Below, in pieces: positions 43,788-53,739 of a stretch of DNA of 64,000 nt. This DNA comes from JAWHTC01 sp032586155 (GTDB lineage: Bacteria; Pseudomonadota; Alphaproteobacteria; Rhodobacterales; Rhodobacteraceae). Position 1 is the first letter of the stretch. The number at the start of each line of letters is the position of its first letter. Below the pieces are notes generated by a model. The model worked only from the letters and a program-made list of their open reading frames with translations, was not told where the DNA came from and made no database searches. The stretch is taken from positions 422,170-486,169 of the forward strand of contig NZ_JAWHTC010000005.1 of NCBI RefSeq assembly GCF_032586155.1, in the 5' to 3' direction. Both the position numbers and the translations under genes were made by a program.

Positions 43788-45250
43788 ATGTGAGCAAGCC
43801 CACTATCCTGATCGTTGACGACGAAGTTCGTTCACTGGAAGCACTGGAGCGCAATTTGGCCGACGAGTTCGATGTTCAGATTGCCGCGAACACTACGGAA
43901 GCCGAGCAAATCCTGGCTGATCATTGGGTTCAGATTATCCTGTGCGATCAACGTATGCCGGATAAATCGGGCGTCGAATTCCTAATAGAAGTGCGTGAAA
44001 AATGGCCCGATGTGATCCGCATCGTTATTTCAGGCTACACGGATGCCGAAGACATCATCTCAGGGCTAAACGACGCGGGTATTTATCACTATGTCACCAA
44101 ACCATGGCATCCTGAAAAGCTGATTATCACCCTGCGAAATGCGGTGTCGATGTTTGAGTTGCAGCGACAGAACGAGCTGTTGGCGATCGAATTGCGCGTG
44201 TCTGAAAGGGCCGCCAAGAAAAAGGTCAGCGACAGGCGGCAAAAGCTGCGTGACAAGTATGATTTTGATGATGGGATCGTGCGCAGCAAGACCAGTCCGA
44301 TGAACGCGGTCTGCAACACGCTTAGCCAGGTGGCACCTTATGATCTTTCGGTTCTGATCACCGGCGACGGCGGTACAGGCAAGGAACTGGCCGCGCGCGC
44401 CATTCATTACAATTCGCTGCGCTGGAACCGGCCTTTTGCGGTTCAAAAATGCGGTTCGGTCCTGCCGGAAGTGCTGGAAAGCGAATTGTTCGGTCACAAG
44501 AAAGGCGCTTTGCTCGGTGCGGTGCAAGATTACACCGGTCTGTTTGAACGCAACCAGGGTGGCACCATCCTGCTGGATGAAATCTGCGATATTTCACCGG
44601 CGTTTCAGGTTAAACTGCTGCGTGTTTTGCAAGATGGTGAAATCCGCCAGATAGGATCTACACAAACACGAAAAACCGACATCCGGGTATTGGCCAGCTC
44701 CTACAAGGACCTCGAAGTCGAAGTAGCGGAAGGGAGGTTCCGCCAAGATCTGTTTTTCCTGCTTGCCGGTGTGACAGTCCAGTTGCCTTCGTTGCGTGAA
44801 CGGCGCGAGGATATTCCGCTTTTGGCCAACTATCTTCTGAAGCAAGCGGTGGCAGGTATTGGCAAAGAGGTATCGGGCCTTACGACGGAAGCAATCTCTT
44901 GCATGAAACGCTATTGCTGGCCGGGTAATGTACGGGAAATGCAAAACGAGATCGAACGCATGCTCGTGATGGGTACGGAGAACGAGCTTTTGGGTGCCGA
45001 TCTATTGTCGCCCAAGGTTTTGATGTCGGCGTCTCCGGATGAAGCCGATGATTTGACCTTGCTGGGTGCCGGGATTGGCACACTGAAAGAGCGGGTAGAA
45101 GCCATTGAGGTGAAAATCCTGCGCGAGAGCCTGATCCGGCACCGTTGGAACAAAAGCAAGGCTTCGCGCGAATTGGGCCTATCGCGGGTCGGTTTACGCG
45201 GTAAACTTGAACGCTACCAATTGGAGCAAGAAAAAGCTCCGTCGCAGTAA
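43784..45250 (+). CDS. hupR: Hydrogenase response regulator HupR (HoxA), NtrC family with altered GAFTGA
   Basis: 488 residues: receiver domain (ILIVDDE, phospho-Asp in IILCDQRMP, Lys in YVTKPWHP), AAA+ domain (Walker A GDGGTGKE, Walker B GGTILLDE, arginine-rich RFRQDLFFLL) and Fis-type HTH (KSKASRELGLSRVGLRGKL). The sigma54-contact loop GAFTGA reads GALLGA. Rhodobacter capsulatus HupR is known to work with sigma70 RNA polymerase and also lacks that loop sequence. In that system unphosphorylated HupR is the active form. Likely activates hupSLC and hupD onward. Confidence 0.93.
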   Translation: MNVSKPTILIVDDEVRSLEALERNLADEFDVQIAANTTEAEQILADHWVQIILCDQRMPDKSGVEFLIEVREKWPDVIRIVISGYTDAEDIISGLNDAGIYHYVTKPWHPEKLIITLRNAVSMFELQRQNELLAIELRVSERAAKKKVSDRRQKLRDKYDFDDGIVRSKTSPMNAVCNTLSQVAPYDLSVLITGDGGTGKELAARAIHYNSLRWNRPFAVQKCGSVLPEVLESELFGHKKGALLGAVQDYTGLFERNQGGTILLDEICDISPAFQVKLLRVLQDGEIRQIGSTQTRKTDIRVLASSYKDLEVEVAEGRFRQDLFFLLAGVTVQLPSLRERREDIPLLANYLLKQAVAGIGKEVSGLTTEAISCMKRYCWPGNVREMQNEIERMLVMGTENELLGADLLSPKVLMSASPDEADDLTLLGAGIGTLKERVEAIEVKILRESLIRHRWNKSKASRELGLSRVGLRGKLERYQLEQEKAPSQ

Positions 45251-45284
45251 AAACCCATAGTGTCGGGTATATGATTTGGATCGA

Positions 45285-46667
45285 ATGAAAGAAACCGAGA
45301 CTCCCATTCCGGACGGCGAAGGTACGCTGATCTCACGCCTGCATGGAGACGATCGGTTTGATCTGACTTCGCAGGGTGAGGATACGTGGGTCGAGGTGAT
45401 CCGACAAATGGATCGGGTCTATGGCGAACTGGTTGAATCGCAGATAGCACTGGAAGAGAAGAACGCCGAGCTGGAAAGCGCGCAGGAGTTCATCAGCTCG
45501 GTTGTAAGTTCAATGACGGACCTGCTTATCGTGTGCGACACCGACGGGCATATTCAGCAGGTCAATGATGCGCTGTTGCGCCTTACCGGGCTGGGCCCGG
45601 ACATGTTGATCGGCCAGCCGCTGACCGAGGTTCTCAAGGGGCGCGACACCGAAATTCAGGAACGGTTTCACCGGCATCTTCGCGCAAATGAGAGTTTCCA
45701 TGACTGCGAGGTGCTGCTGCGCAAACAAAAAGAGCCGATCCCGCTTTCGCTCAATTGCTCGATCCGCCATGATAGCAAGGGCAAACCAGCGGGACTGGTG
45801 CTGATCGGCCGCCCGGTTGGCGAATTGCAGCGTGCCTACCGCGAGTTGGACGAGGCATTGCGCAAATTCGAAAAGGCGCAGCGGCATCTTGTAAGCTCGG
45901 AAAAAATGGCGGCATTGGGGCGGCTTGTTGCGGGCGTTGCACACGAGTTGAACAACCCGATCAGCTTCATTTTCGGCAACATGCATGCGCTGAGGACCTA
46001 TGGAGAGAAAATCACCCGCTATTTTGCGGCCATAAACTCGGGCATTGGCCCCGACGAATTGTCGGGTTTGCGCCATGAGTTACAGATTGATCGGATTGAA
46101 AAAGACATTCTGCCGCTTGTCGAAGGCACGCTTGAGGGTGCGGAGCGGGTGAGCGACATTGTCCAGGACTTGCGCCGGTTTTCCGGCAACCAGGTTGAAC
46201 CTTCGGAAGAATTTGTTCTTGAGCCGATTATCCGCACCGCTGTCAATTGGGTGCTGCGTGGCGCACGAGACAAACCAGAGGTTAAAATTACTTGCCCAGC
46301 CAGCTTGAAGGTGGCCGCGAAAAAGGGGCATATCCATCAGATACTGGTCAACTTGTTGCAAAACGCGCTCGATGCTGTGTCAGGCACATCCGCTGCGCGT
46401 ATTCAGGTGACAGTGGAGGATGGCGGTGATCAAGTTACCATTCTGGTGCGCGACAACGGACCGGGCATCGACGCAGGAGCGCTGGACCAGGTGTTCGAGC
46501 CGTTTTTCACTACCAAGCCAATCGGTCAGGGCACCGGACTGGGGCTGTATGTGAGTTACCGCATGGCCGACGAACTGGGCGGTCGGCTAAGCGCGGAAAT
46601 GAATGGTGCAGAAGGAGCGTGCTTTCGGCTGGTACTGCCGGGCCTTCCCGCCGAGGAAACGCCATGA
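45285..46667 (+). CDS. hupT: Hydrogenase sensor histidine kinase HupT (HoxJ)
   Basis: 460 residues from ATG 45285. Cytosolic, no membrane segment. A coiled-coil N-terminus leads to a PAS domain (SMTDLLIVCDTDGHIQQVND), then the HisKA box VAGVAHELNNPISFIFGN with the phospho-His, and the ATPase domain (N box LVNLLQNALDAV, G1 VRDNGPGIDAG, G2 GQGTGLGLYVS). In the known R. capsulatus circuit HupT phosphorylates HupR without H2 and is stopped by HupUV when H2 is present. Confidence 0.94.
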   Translation: MKETETPIPDGEGTLISRLHGDDRFDLTSQGEDTWVEVIRQMDRVYGELVESQIALEEKNAELESAQEFISSVVSSMTDLLIVCDTDGHIQQVNDALLRLTGLGPDMLIGQPLTEVLKGRDTEIQERFHRHLRANESFHDCEVLLRKQKEPIPLSLNCSIRHDSKGKPAGLVLIGRPVGELQRAYRELDEALRKFEKAQRHLVSSEKMAALGRLVAGVAHELNNPISFIFGNMHALRTYGEKITRYFAAINSGIGPDELSGLRHELQIDRIEKDILPLVEGTLEGAERVSDIVQDLRRFSGNQVEPSEEFVLEPIIRTAVNWVLRGARDKPEVKITCPASLKVAAKKGHIHQILVNLLQNALDAVSGTSAARIQVTVEDGGDQVTILVRDNGPGIDAGALDQVFEPFFTTKPIGQGTGLGLYVSYRMADELGGRLSAEMNGAEGACFRLVLPGLPAEETP

Positions 46668-47686
46668 GCACTGATGGAAATGGGCGCAATCTGCTGTGGC
46701 TGCAATCGGGCGGCTGCGGTGGATGCACCTTGTCGTTGCTTTGCGCCGAGGGGCCCGACGTGATCACCGTTTTCGAAACAGCGGGGATCAATGTGCTTTG
46801 GCACCCGTCGTTGAGCGTTGAGAGCGGAGACGAGGTCCACCGCATTATTGACGACATCCTGTCAGGGCACACCACACTGGATATCCTGTGTCTCGAGGGG
46901 GCTGTCGTGACCGGCCCGAAAGGCACCGGGCGCTATCACATGATGGCGGCAAGAGATGCGCCGATGCAGGATGTGATCGGAGCGCTTGCCGAACGAGCAG
47001 ATCACGTGGTTGCGGTGGGCAGCTGCGCGGCATTCGGTGGCATCACCGCATCCGGCGGCAATCCGACCGAGGCCATAGGTTTGGCTTTTGACGGCGAGAC
47101 CGCGGGCGGATTTCTGGGTAGCGGGTTTCGTGCCCGCGGCGGCCTGCCTGTGGTCAATATTCCCGGTTGCCCGGTGCATCCTGACTGGGTGACTGAAACG
47201 TTGTCACAAATGAGTGCGTGCGCCATGGTGGCTGACGATCTGGATACTGTCGGACGGCCGCACGCGATTTCCGGCAAGCTGGTTCACCACGGTTGCTCGC
47301 GCAATGAATTCTATGAATACAAAGCCAGCGCCGCAAAGCTGTGCGAAGTCGGATGCATGATGGAGAATCTCGGCTGCAAGGGCACACAGGCCGGAGGGGA
47401 TTGCAATACAAGGGCGTGGAACGGATCGGGGTCCTGCATCTCGGGCGGTTACCCGTGTATTGCCTGCACCGAACCGGGGTTCGAAGACCCCGGCCATCCT
47501 TTCGTCGAAACGCCAAAGATTGCCGGCATCCCTGTGGGCCTGCCCACAGATATGCCCAAAGCGTGGTTTGTTGCACTGGCCTCACTGTCTAAAGCCGCCA
47601 CACCGCGCCGATTGCGCGAAAATGCATCCTCTGACCGTCTGCGGGTCTATCCTGACCGTCACAAGTCGAGGAGGAGCAAATCATGA
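46664..47686 (+). CDS. hupU: H2-sensing regulatory hydrogenase small subunit HupU (HoxB)
   Basis: 340 residues starting at ATG 46664, four-base overlap with hupT. Small hydrogenase subunit without Tat signal and without C-terminal anchor, so cytosolic. LQSGGCGGCTLSLL and VGSCAAFGGIT give the normal four-cysteine proximal cluster, unlike HupS. NIPGCPVHPDW, HHGCSRNEFYEY and YPCIACTEPGFEDP hold the other cluster ligands. With HupV it senses H2 and controls HupT. Confidence 0.95.
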   Translation: MSTDGNGRNLLWLQSGGCGGCTLSLLCAEGPDVITVFETAGINVLWHPSLSVESGDEVHRIIDDILSGHTTLDILCLEGAVVTGPKGTGRYHMMAARDAPMQDVIGALAERADHVVAVGSCAAFGGITASGGNPTEAIGLAFDGETAGGFLGSGFRARGGLPVVNIPGCPVHPDWVTETLSQMSACAMVADDLDTVGRPHAISGKLVHHGCSRNEFYEYKASAAKLCEVGCMMENLGCKGTQAGGDCNTRAWNGSGSCISGGYPCIACTEPGFEDPGHPFVETPKIAGIPVGLPTDMPKAWFVALASLSKAATPRRLRENASSDRLRVYPDRHKSRRSKS

Positions 47687-49131
47687 GCCGCCTTGTCGTT
47701 GGTCCATTCAACCGGGTCGAAGGCGATCTCGAGGTCAAGCTGGATATTGCAAACCAGGTGGTGACCCGCGCGGAAGTTGTCTCACCGCTGTATCGCGGTT
47801 TTGAAGAGATGCTGCGCGGCAAAGACCCTCGCGATGCCTTGGTGATCGTACCCCGGATCTGCGGCATTTGCTCGGTTAGCCAGTCTATCGCGGCGGCAGA
47901 AGCCCTGGGGGAAGCACAGGGCCTGCTGCCGACCCCAAACGGGCAGCTTGTGACCAACATCGTGCACGCCGCTGAAAATATCGCCGACCACTTGACCCAT
48001 TTTTACATGTTCTTCATGCCTGATTTCGCCCGGACGGTTTATGTGGATCAGCCATGGTACGTTGATGTGTCCGACCGCTTTGCCGCGATGAAAGGCAGCG
48101 CCGCCCAGGACGTATTGCCACGCCGCGCCGAGTTTTTTCACATTGTCGGGCTTTTGGCGGGCAAATGGCCTCACACGCTGGCCGTTCAGCCGGGCGGGGT
48201 GACCAAAACAGTGGCCGAGCACGAGTTGCGCCGTCTGTTGGCCTTACTTCGAAATTTTCGCCGGTTCCTGGAGCGCGAGGTGATCGGAATTGATTTGCAG
48301 GCCTTCTCGGCTTTGACCAGCCGGGATGAACTATTGGCACTGGTCGATCAGCAAGGGCCCACGCACAGCGATCTGTTTCGCTTCATCGACCTGTCACACG
48401 GGCTGGGTCTGAACTGCTTGGGCGGTGCAACGGACCGCTTTCTAAGTTTTGGCGCCTATCGTCATGGAACCACGCATCTGTTTGGGCGGGGACTGTACCT
48501 CGGCGGTCAAAATCGTCAGCTCAATAGCGGGCTGATTACCGAGGATCTGAGCCACGCGTGGATGAATGGGCCAGACGCAGCGTTACATCCCTTTGATGGC
48601 GTCACAGAAACCGATCCCGAGATGGCTGACGGTTATAGCTGGTGCAAGGCGCCCCGGCTCGAGGGCAAGCCTGCCGAAGTTGGGGCATTGTCCCGTCAGG
48701 TGGTTGCCGGCCATCCTTTGGCGCGCGATCTGGTGAAAACCGGGGGAAATGTCGAGGCGCGTATTCTCGCCCGGTTCCTCGAAATAGCACTGCTGGTGCC
48801 GACGATGGAAAACTGGCTGAACGACATCCGAACACAGGATTCTTTCATGACCCATGCGAGCATGCCCGATAACTCCACAGGCGCCGGGCTGGTCGAAGCC
48901 GCACGCGGTGCATTGGGGCATTGGCTGACCATCGAGGACGGCAAAATCGCCAACTATCAGATTATTGCTCCGACAACCTGGAATTTTTCACCACGCGATC
49001 AGGCCGGGCAGCCCGGGCCGTTGGAAATGGCGCTGGTTGGAGCAGAGGTGCAGAACGGCGAAACCGGGCCGGTAACGGTGCAGCATATCGTGCGCTCGTT
49101 TGATCCTTGCATGGTTTGCACGGTGCATTGA
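47683..49131 (+). CDS. hupV: H2-sensing regulatory hydrogenase large subunit HupV (HoxC)
   Basis: 482 residues. Nickel ligands lie in RICGICSVSQSIAAAEA and DPCMVCTVH. The protein ends exactly at that histidine, so no C-terminal tail needs removal, the hallmark of regulatory hydrogenases that mature without an endopeptidase. FNRVEGDLEVKLD and FHIVGLLAGKWPHTLAVQPGG are conserved. Four-base overlap with hupU and TGATG-type overlap with hypF. Confidence 0.96.
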   Translation: MSRLVVGPFNRVEGDLEVKLDIANQVVTRAEVVSPLYRGFEEMLRGKDPRDALVIVPRICGICSVSQSIAAAEALGEAQGLLPTPNGQLVTNIVHAAENIADHLTHFYMFFMPDFARTVYVDQPWYVDVSDRFAAMKGSAAQDVLPRRAEFFHIVGLLAGKWPHTLAVQPGGVTKTVAEHELRRLLALLRNFRRFLEREVIGIDLQAFSALTSRDELLALVDQQGPTHSDLFRFIDLSHGLGLNCLGGATDRFLSFGAYRHGTTHLFGRGLYLGGQNRQLNSGLITEDLSHAWMNGPDAALHPFDGVTETDPEMADGYSWCKAPRLEGKPAEVGALSRQVVAGHPLARDLVKTGGNVEARILARFLEIALLVPTMENWLNDIRTQDSFMTHASMPDNSTGAGLVEAARGALGHWLTIEDGKIANYQIIAPTTWNFSPRDQAGQPGPLEMALVGAEVQNGETGPVTVQHIVRSFDPCMVCTVH

Positions 49132-51452
49132 TGGGCGAGCGCAATCCTCAGGGGTGGCAGGTGCGTGTGCGCGGGCTGGTGCAAGGGGTTGGATTTCGCC
49201 CCGCAGTTTGGCGCCTGGCCACAGAGTCCGGGTTGCATGGCGAAGTTCTCAACGATGGTGAAGGGGTTTTGATTCATCTGATCAGTTCTCACGATCAGCT
49301 TGCATCCTTCCTTGATGGTTTGAAGCAAACCGCGCCGCCTTTGTCTCGGATAGATGCCGTCGAAATAGTGGAATGCTCTGCCCAGGAATGGGATGGGTTT
49401 TCGATTGTCACCAGCACGTCGGGTACCGTGCGCACCGGAATTGTTCCTGACGCGACTACGTGCCCGGATTGCCTGAATGATATCAACGACCCAAAGAACC
49501 GCCGGTTCGGGTACGCCTTTACCAATTGTACGAATTGCGGCCCGCGCCTGTCGATCACCCAGGCTATCCCATATGACCGCGCCAATACCGCGATGTCTGT
49601 CTTTAAGATGTGCAAGGACTGCCAACGCGAATACGACGACCCTGCCAACCGCCGCTTTCACGCCCAGCCCAATGCCTGCCCGCAATGCGGCCCCAGGCTG
49701 ACCCTCGTCGATCCAGACGGGCAGGAGCTGCCGGGCGACGCCCTGGAACAGGCAGCAAAGCAACTGAGAGAAGGAAATATTCTCGCAATCAAGGGACTTG
49801 GTGGTTTTCAACTTGCTTGTGACGCAACTAACGCGGCCGCTGTCACCACACTGCGCCAGCGCAAGCAACGCGCGGCCAAGCCGTTTGCCCTAATGGCACG
49901 CGATCTGGCCCAGATCGAAGCCCACACTCATTTGAGCGCGGTCGCCACCGCCGCGTTGACCAGTGCGGCTGCTCCGATCGTATTGCTGCCTGTGCGTGCC
50001 GGTACTGCACTACCTTCGGAGATAGCGCCCGACCAAAACCGCCTGGGCTTCATGTTGCCCAATACACCGCTACATCACTTGTTGTTGCAGCACCTCGACG
50101 TGCCACTGGTCATGACATCAGGTAACCTGTCGGGCGAGCCACAAGTCAGCGACAATGATGCAGCGTTGGGCCGATTGGCGGCAATAGCCGATGCGTGGCT
50201 TTTGCATGATCGCGAGATCGTCAACCGATTGGACGATTCCGTTGTGCAGATGGTCTCAGGTCAGACCCAAATTCTGCGAAGGGCGCGTGGGTATGCCCCT
50301 TCACCCCTGCGCCTGCACGCGGGATTTGCGCAACACCGCCCAATTCTGGCCTGTGGGGCCGACCTGAAGAACACATTTTGCCTGATGAAAGATGGGCAAG
50401 CCATAGTTTCACAGCACATGGGGGATATGGAAAACGACCGTACTCATCGAGAGTTTCAACACAGCTTGGCCCTTTATTGCGAAACACACGACGTTTCCCC
50501 CGAAACAATCGCTGTTGACGCGCACCCTGGCTACTTCGCAAGCCGGTGGGGTCGGGATCACGCGGCACAAAATGATCTGCCCATAGTCGAAGTGCAGCAT
50601 CACCACGCCCATATCGCCGCGACGCTGGCCGAACATGGTTACGGCCCCGATACACCACCCGTGTTGGGAGTGGTCCTTGATGGGCTCGGCTTTGGCGAAG
50701 ATGAGACGCTTTGGGGCGGTGAGATCATGCTGGCCGATTTTCGTGGGTTCAAGCGTCTTGCTCATTTTGTGCCTGTGGCTTTGCCGGGAGGCGAAAAGGC
50801 CAGCCAGCAGCCGTGGCGCAACCTGTTGGCGCACCTGCTGGAGGCATTCGGTCCAAACGCTCTGCATGATATCAACACACAGTTTGGCGCACTGCCTGTG
50901 TTGACCCGCCTAGAGGCCAAGCCTGTGGACATGGTTGCTCAGATGATCGTACGCCATGTCAACGCTCCGTTGGCGTCATCGGCTGGGCGGCTCTTTGACG
51001 CGGTCGCCGCGGCCTTGGGCGTTTGCCATGACGAAATCAGGTTTGAGGGCCAAGCCGCGATGGCATTACAAAACCTGGCCGAATCCGAACCATCCGAACC
51101 TGGGGGATACTCGGTTGAAAATGGGGCCATGATCCATTGGGCCGGATTGTGGACCGGGGTTTTATCTGACCTGAAAGCGAATGTGCCTTTGTCGCGCATT
51201 GCCCGTCGAGTTCATAACACGATTGCCTCCGCCGTCTGTTCAGGGGTCGTGGAGCAATCGAAAACTCATGGCAAATTGCCAGTCGTTTTGACAGGGGGCG
51301 TGTTTCAGAACCGCTTGCTGTCCGAGGCGATAACAGATCGATTGCGTATGTTGGAGTTTGACGTCCTGTCTTCGCAGCTATTTCCGGTAAACGACGGTGG
51401 AATATCCCTTGGTCAAGCCACGATTGCCGCCGCATTAAGCTTACGAGGCTGA
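49131..51452 (+). CDS. hypF: Carbamoyltransferase HypF
   Basis: 773 residues. Converts carbamoyl phosphate into a carbamoyl group transferred to the HypE cysteine for cyanide synthesis. Domains in order: acylphosphatase (VRGLVQGVGFRPAVWRLA), two zinc fingers (TCPDCLNDINDPKNRRFGY; CKDCQREYDDPANRRFH), YrdC-like (ILAIKGLGGFQLACDATN, KPFALMARD), and Kae1-like C-domain (VEVQHHHAHIAATLAEHG, LTGGVFQNRLL, NDGGISLGQA). Intact. The start is ATG 49131; the longer frame lies in hupV. Last gene of the island. Confidence 0.97.
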   Translation: MGERNPQGWQVRVRGLVQGVGFRPAVWRLATESGLHGEVLNDGEGVLIHLISSHDQLASFLDGLKQTAPPLSRIDAVEIVECSAQEWDGFSIVTSTSGTVRTGIVPDATTCPDCLNDINDPKNRRFGYAFTNCTNCGPRLSITQAIPYDRANTAMSVFKMCKDCQREYDDPANRRFHAQPNACPQCGPRLTLVDPDGQELPGDALEQAAKQLREGNILAIKGLGGFQLACDATNAAAVTTLRQRKQRAAKPFALMARDLAQIEAHTHLSAVATAALTSAAAPIVLLPVRAGTALPSEIAPDQNRLGFMLPNTPLHHLLLQHLDVPLVMTSGNLSGEPQVSDNDAALGRLAAIADAWLLHDREIVNRLDDSVVQMVSGQTQILRRARGYAPSPLRLHAGFAQHRPILACGADLKNTFCLMKDGQAIVSQHMGDMENDRTHREFQHSLALYCETHDVSPETIAVDAHPGYFASRWGRDHAAQNDLPIVEVQHHHAHIAATLAEHGYGPDTPPVLGVVLDGLGFGEDETLWGGEIMLADFRGFKRLAHFVPVALPGGEKASQQPWRNLLAHLLEAFGPNALHDINTQFGALPVLTRLEAKPVDMVAQMIVRHVNAPLASSAGRLFDAVAAALGVCHDEIRFEGQAAMALQNLAESEPSEPGGYSVENGAMIHWAGLWTGVLSDLKANVPLSRIARRVHNTIASAVCSGVVEQSKTHGKLPVVLTGGVFQNRLLSEAITDRLRMLEFDVLSSQLFPVNDGGISLGQATIAAALSLRG

Positions 51453-51466
51453 TCGCGAGTCATCTT

Positions 51467-52087
51467 TTGCCCAATCCTGAGAGCAATTATTCAGCAGAAT
51501 CGGCCAATAACGCCGTGACCGGTTCGGCCATGATTCCACTGCTTGCACTTGCAATTCCCGGTGACCCGCCGACGGCGATTCTGCTTGGGGCGCTGTTGAT
51601 TCAGGGTGTTACCCCCGGCCCGATGATCTCTACCTTTCATCCCGAAGTCGTCTATTCCATCTATCTGATCTTGTTCGTGGCACTGGTGTTTCTTGCAATC
51701 ATCGCCAGCTTTGCCATCAAACCGATCACACATGTCTTGCGGGTTCCCAAGAACATTCTCTTTCCAATCATCCTGGTGATGTGTGTTGCGGGCAGCTACT
51801 CCGTGCGCAGCAACATTTTTGACGTCTATGTCATGTTCGGTGCCGGGGTGCTTGGCTATGTGCTGCGTTTGTTTTCGGTACCGATCGCCCCACATCTGAT
51901 CGCATTCATCCTGACCTCGCCCCTTGAAGAGGCGCTGCGACAGGCGCTTATCGGCTCAAATGGCAGTCTGATGGTTTTCCTCGAAAAGCCGATATCCGCG
52001 GGATTCCTCATCTTGGCCGCCGTTATGGTGGCTTCAGTAACCCTGCGTCAAAGGAAGCAAAGGGATGAAACAGCACTGCCGCGTTGA
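51467..52087 (+). pseudogene. C-terminal fragment of TctA-type tricarboxylate transporter permease
   Basis: The 206-codon frame, opening only with a TTG, starts at the conserved TctA segment SAESANNAVTGSAMIPLLAL, then IPGDPPTAILLGALLIQGVTPGP, and runs through five or so membrane helices to the normal C-terminus. TctA is about 500 residues, so the first half is missing. Homology begins within about 30 bases of the hypF stop, marking the right edge of the hydrogenase island. Confidence 0.82.
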
Positions 52088-52650
52088 ACATTGTCCCCTT
52101 GAAGCGAAATGAAAAGCAGGCAAGGCCAATATGCTCTCCATCGCTTTTTTGGGGTACTCAATCCGATACACCATGATGAATTTAGTGGCCTAACATGTAT
52201 CGGCATCGTCTGATGCGAACTTCTGCTTCGAATAAATGGTCATAGCAGACTGTATCTGCAGCGATGGTTAACTTCCGACCGCTCGAGACAAATTCTGCGA
52301 AGATCACCAATGAGTAGGTTGGGCTCGATGCCGCCATTCGCTGCGGCCAGTTCCAACAACTGCTATGCGGACAAAACGGCCATCCAAGCCCTTCGCCTGA
52401 ATGACCGTTATTGTAGATGAAGAGGCACGGCTCGCCGGCAAGTGCTCCTGCCGACACAAGACGTTTTACTACGCGATCGGATCGAGGTCTGGGGCCAGCT
52501 CTGAAATCAAATGTATCGAAAAAAGCCACTGCGTCGGTTCGTGTCTGACTGGAATACACGAGCACAAATCTGCCCGGCAAGAACATGTCACCAAGCGGCA
52601 CCTTCGATATGGTTTTTCGGATGAACCCGCCGCTACGAGCGATTGTGTCA
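52088..52650. other. Stretch without a recognised gene
   Basis: Between the tctA fragment and the epimerase. A minus-strand frame of 139 codons (52182-52601, GRFVLVYSSQTRTDAVAFF at its start) follows the epimerase in the same orientation and could be a small gene or a degraded one. I do not recognise it and codon usage does not decide. Confidence 0.3.
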
Positions 52651-53622
52651 CTACTTGCTCAAGGACAAGTGTTGATTCTGGATCCAGGTGAACGTCTTCT
52701 CGATACCCTCACGCAGGGTGTAGCGCGGTTGCCAATCGAGCTTGTCTGCAATCAGGCGGTTATCAGAGTTCCGCCCCCGGACACCTTCTGGGCCGGGGAC
52801 ATTATTGATGCTGATATCTTTTCCCGAAATCTCTATGATCAATTTTGCCAGATCGTTGATCGAAATCATCTCCTCTGACCCAATGTTCACGGGCCCCTGA
52901 AAATCGGATCTCAGCAGACTCACAGTCGCCTCTATGCAGTCATCGACAAAGAGGAACGACCGGGATTGAAGCCCATCGCCCCAGACCTCGATTTCGCTGC
53001 CCGGCGCGGCGGAGGCAACCTTTCGGCAAAGCGCCGCTGGAACCTTTTCCTTTCCACCAGTCCACGTGCCTTCAAGACCGTAGATGTTGTGATAGCGGGC
53101 AACACTGCATTGCATACCGTAGTTTCGGTTGAACGCCATGTAGAGCCGTTCGGAAAACAGCTTCTCCCACCCGTATTCACTGTCTGGGTTGGCGGGATAC
53201 ACTGTGTCTTCAGCGCAGTTCGGATTGTCTGGATCTTCTTGATTGTATTCAGGGTAGACGCAGGCAGAGGACGCATAAAACAGCCGTTTCACACCACAGC
53301 GACGGCCCGCATCCAAGACATTGAGGTTAATCTGCATCGAATTGTGCATCACGTTGGCGTCGTTTTCTCCGGTAAAGAGATACCCTGCGCCACCCATGTC
53401 GGCGGCCAGCTGGTAGACCTCATCAAAGCCTCGATCAAGAACCGTTGTAACCAAAGCCTGATCCCGAAGATCGCCTACGATGAATTCATCGGCCTGCGTT
53501 TTGGCATGTTCATGCTCTTTGATGTCCACCCCCCGGACCCAAAACCCATCGTTCTTGAGCCGTTTGACGAGATGTCCACCGATAAAGCCGCCCGCACCGC
53601 AGACAAGCGCTGTTTTTTTCAT
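52651..53622 (-). CDS. GDP-mannose 3,5-epimerase-like NAD-dependent sugar epimerase
   Basis: 323 residues from ATG 53622. Extended short-chain dehydrogenase: NAD-binding GAGGFIGGHLVKRLK, catalytic Ser and YxxxK in YASSACVYPEYNQ and EYGWEKLFSE. QLAADMGGAGYLFTG and VARYHNIYGLEGTWTGGKEK closely follow GDP-mannose 3,5-epimerases, which make GDP-L-galactose/gulose. It sits upstream of a fucosyltransferase-like gene in the same direction, pointing to a surface glycan. The exact nucleotide sugar is inferred. Confidence 0.85.
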   Translation of the reverse strand: MKKTALVCGAGGFIGGHLVKRLKNDGFWVRGVDIKEHEHAKTQADEFIVGDLRDQALVTTVLDRGFDEVYQLAADMGGAGYLFTGENDANVMHNSMQINLNVLDAGRRCGVKRLFYASSACVYPEYNQEDPDNPNCAEDTVYPANPDSEYGWEKLFSERLYMAFNRNYGMQCSVARYHNIYGLEGTWTGGKEKVPAALCRKVASAAPGSEIEVWGDGLQSRSFLFVDDCIEATVSLLRSDFQGPVNIGSEEMISINDLAKLIIEISGKDISINNVPGPEGVRGRNSDNRLIADKLDWQPRYTLREGIEKTFTWIQNQHLSLSK

Positions 53623-53739
53623 AGGATGTTTCTCTCGATTATCGTGAAGGACCGGCATGAACGGATCCACCGACCCGCAAGGCAAAAGCGGCTTGTAGAC
53701 ATGACGATTCTGATCGGCGGCATCGGAAACATGACGGCG

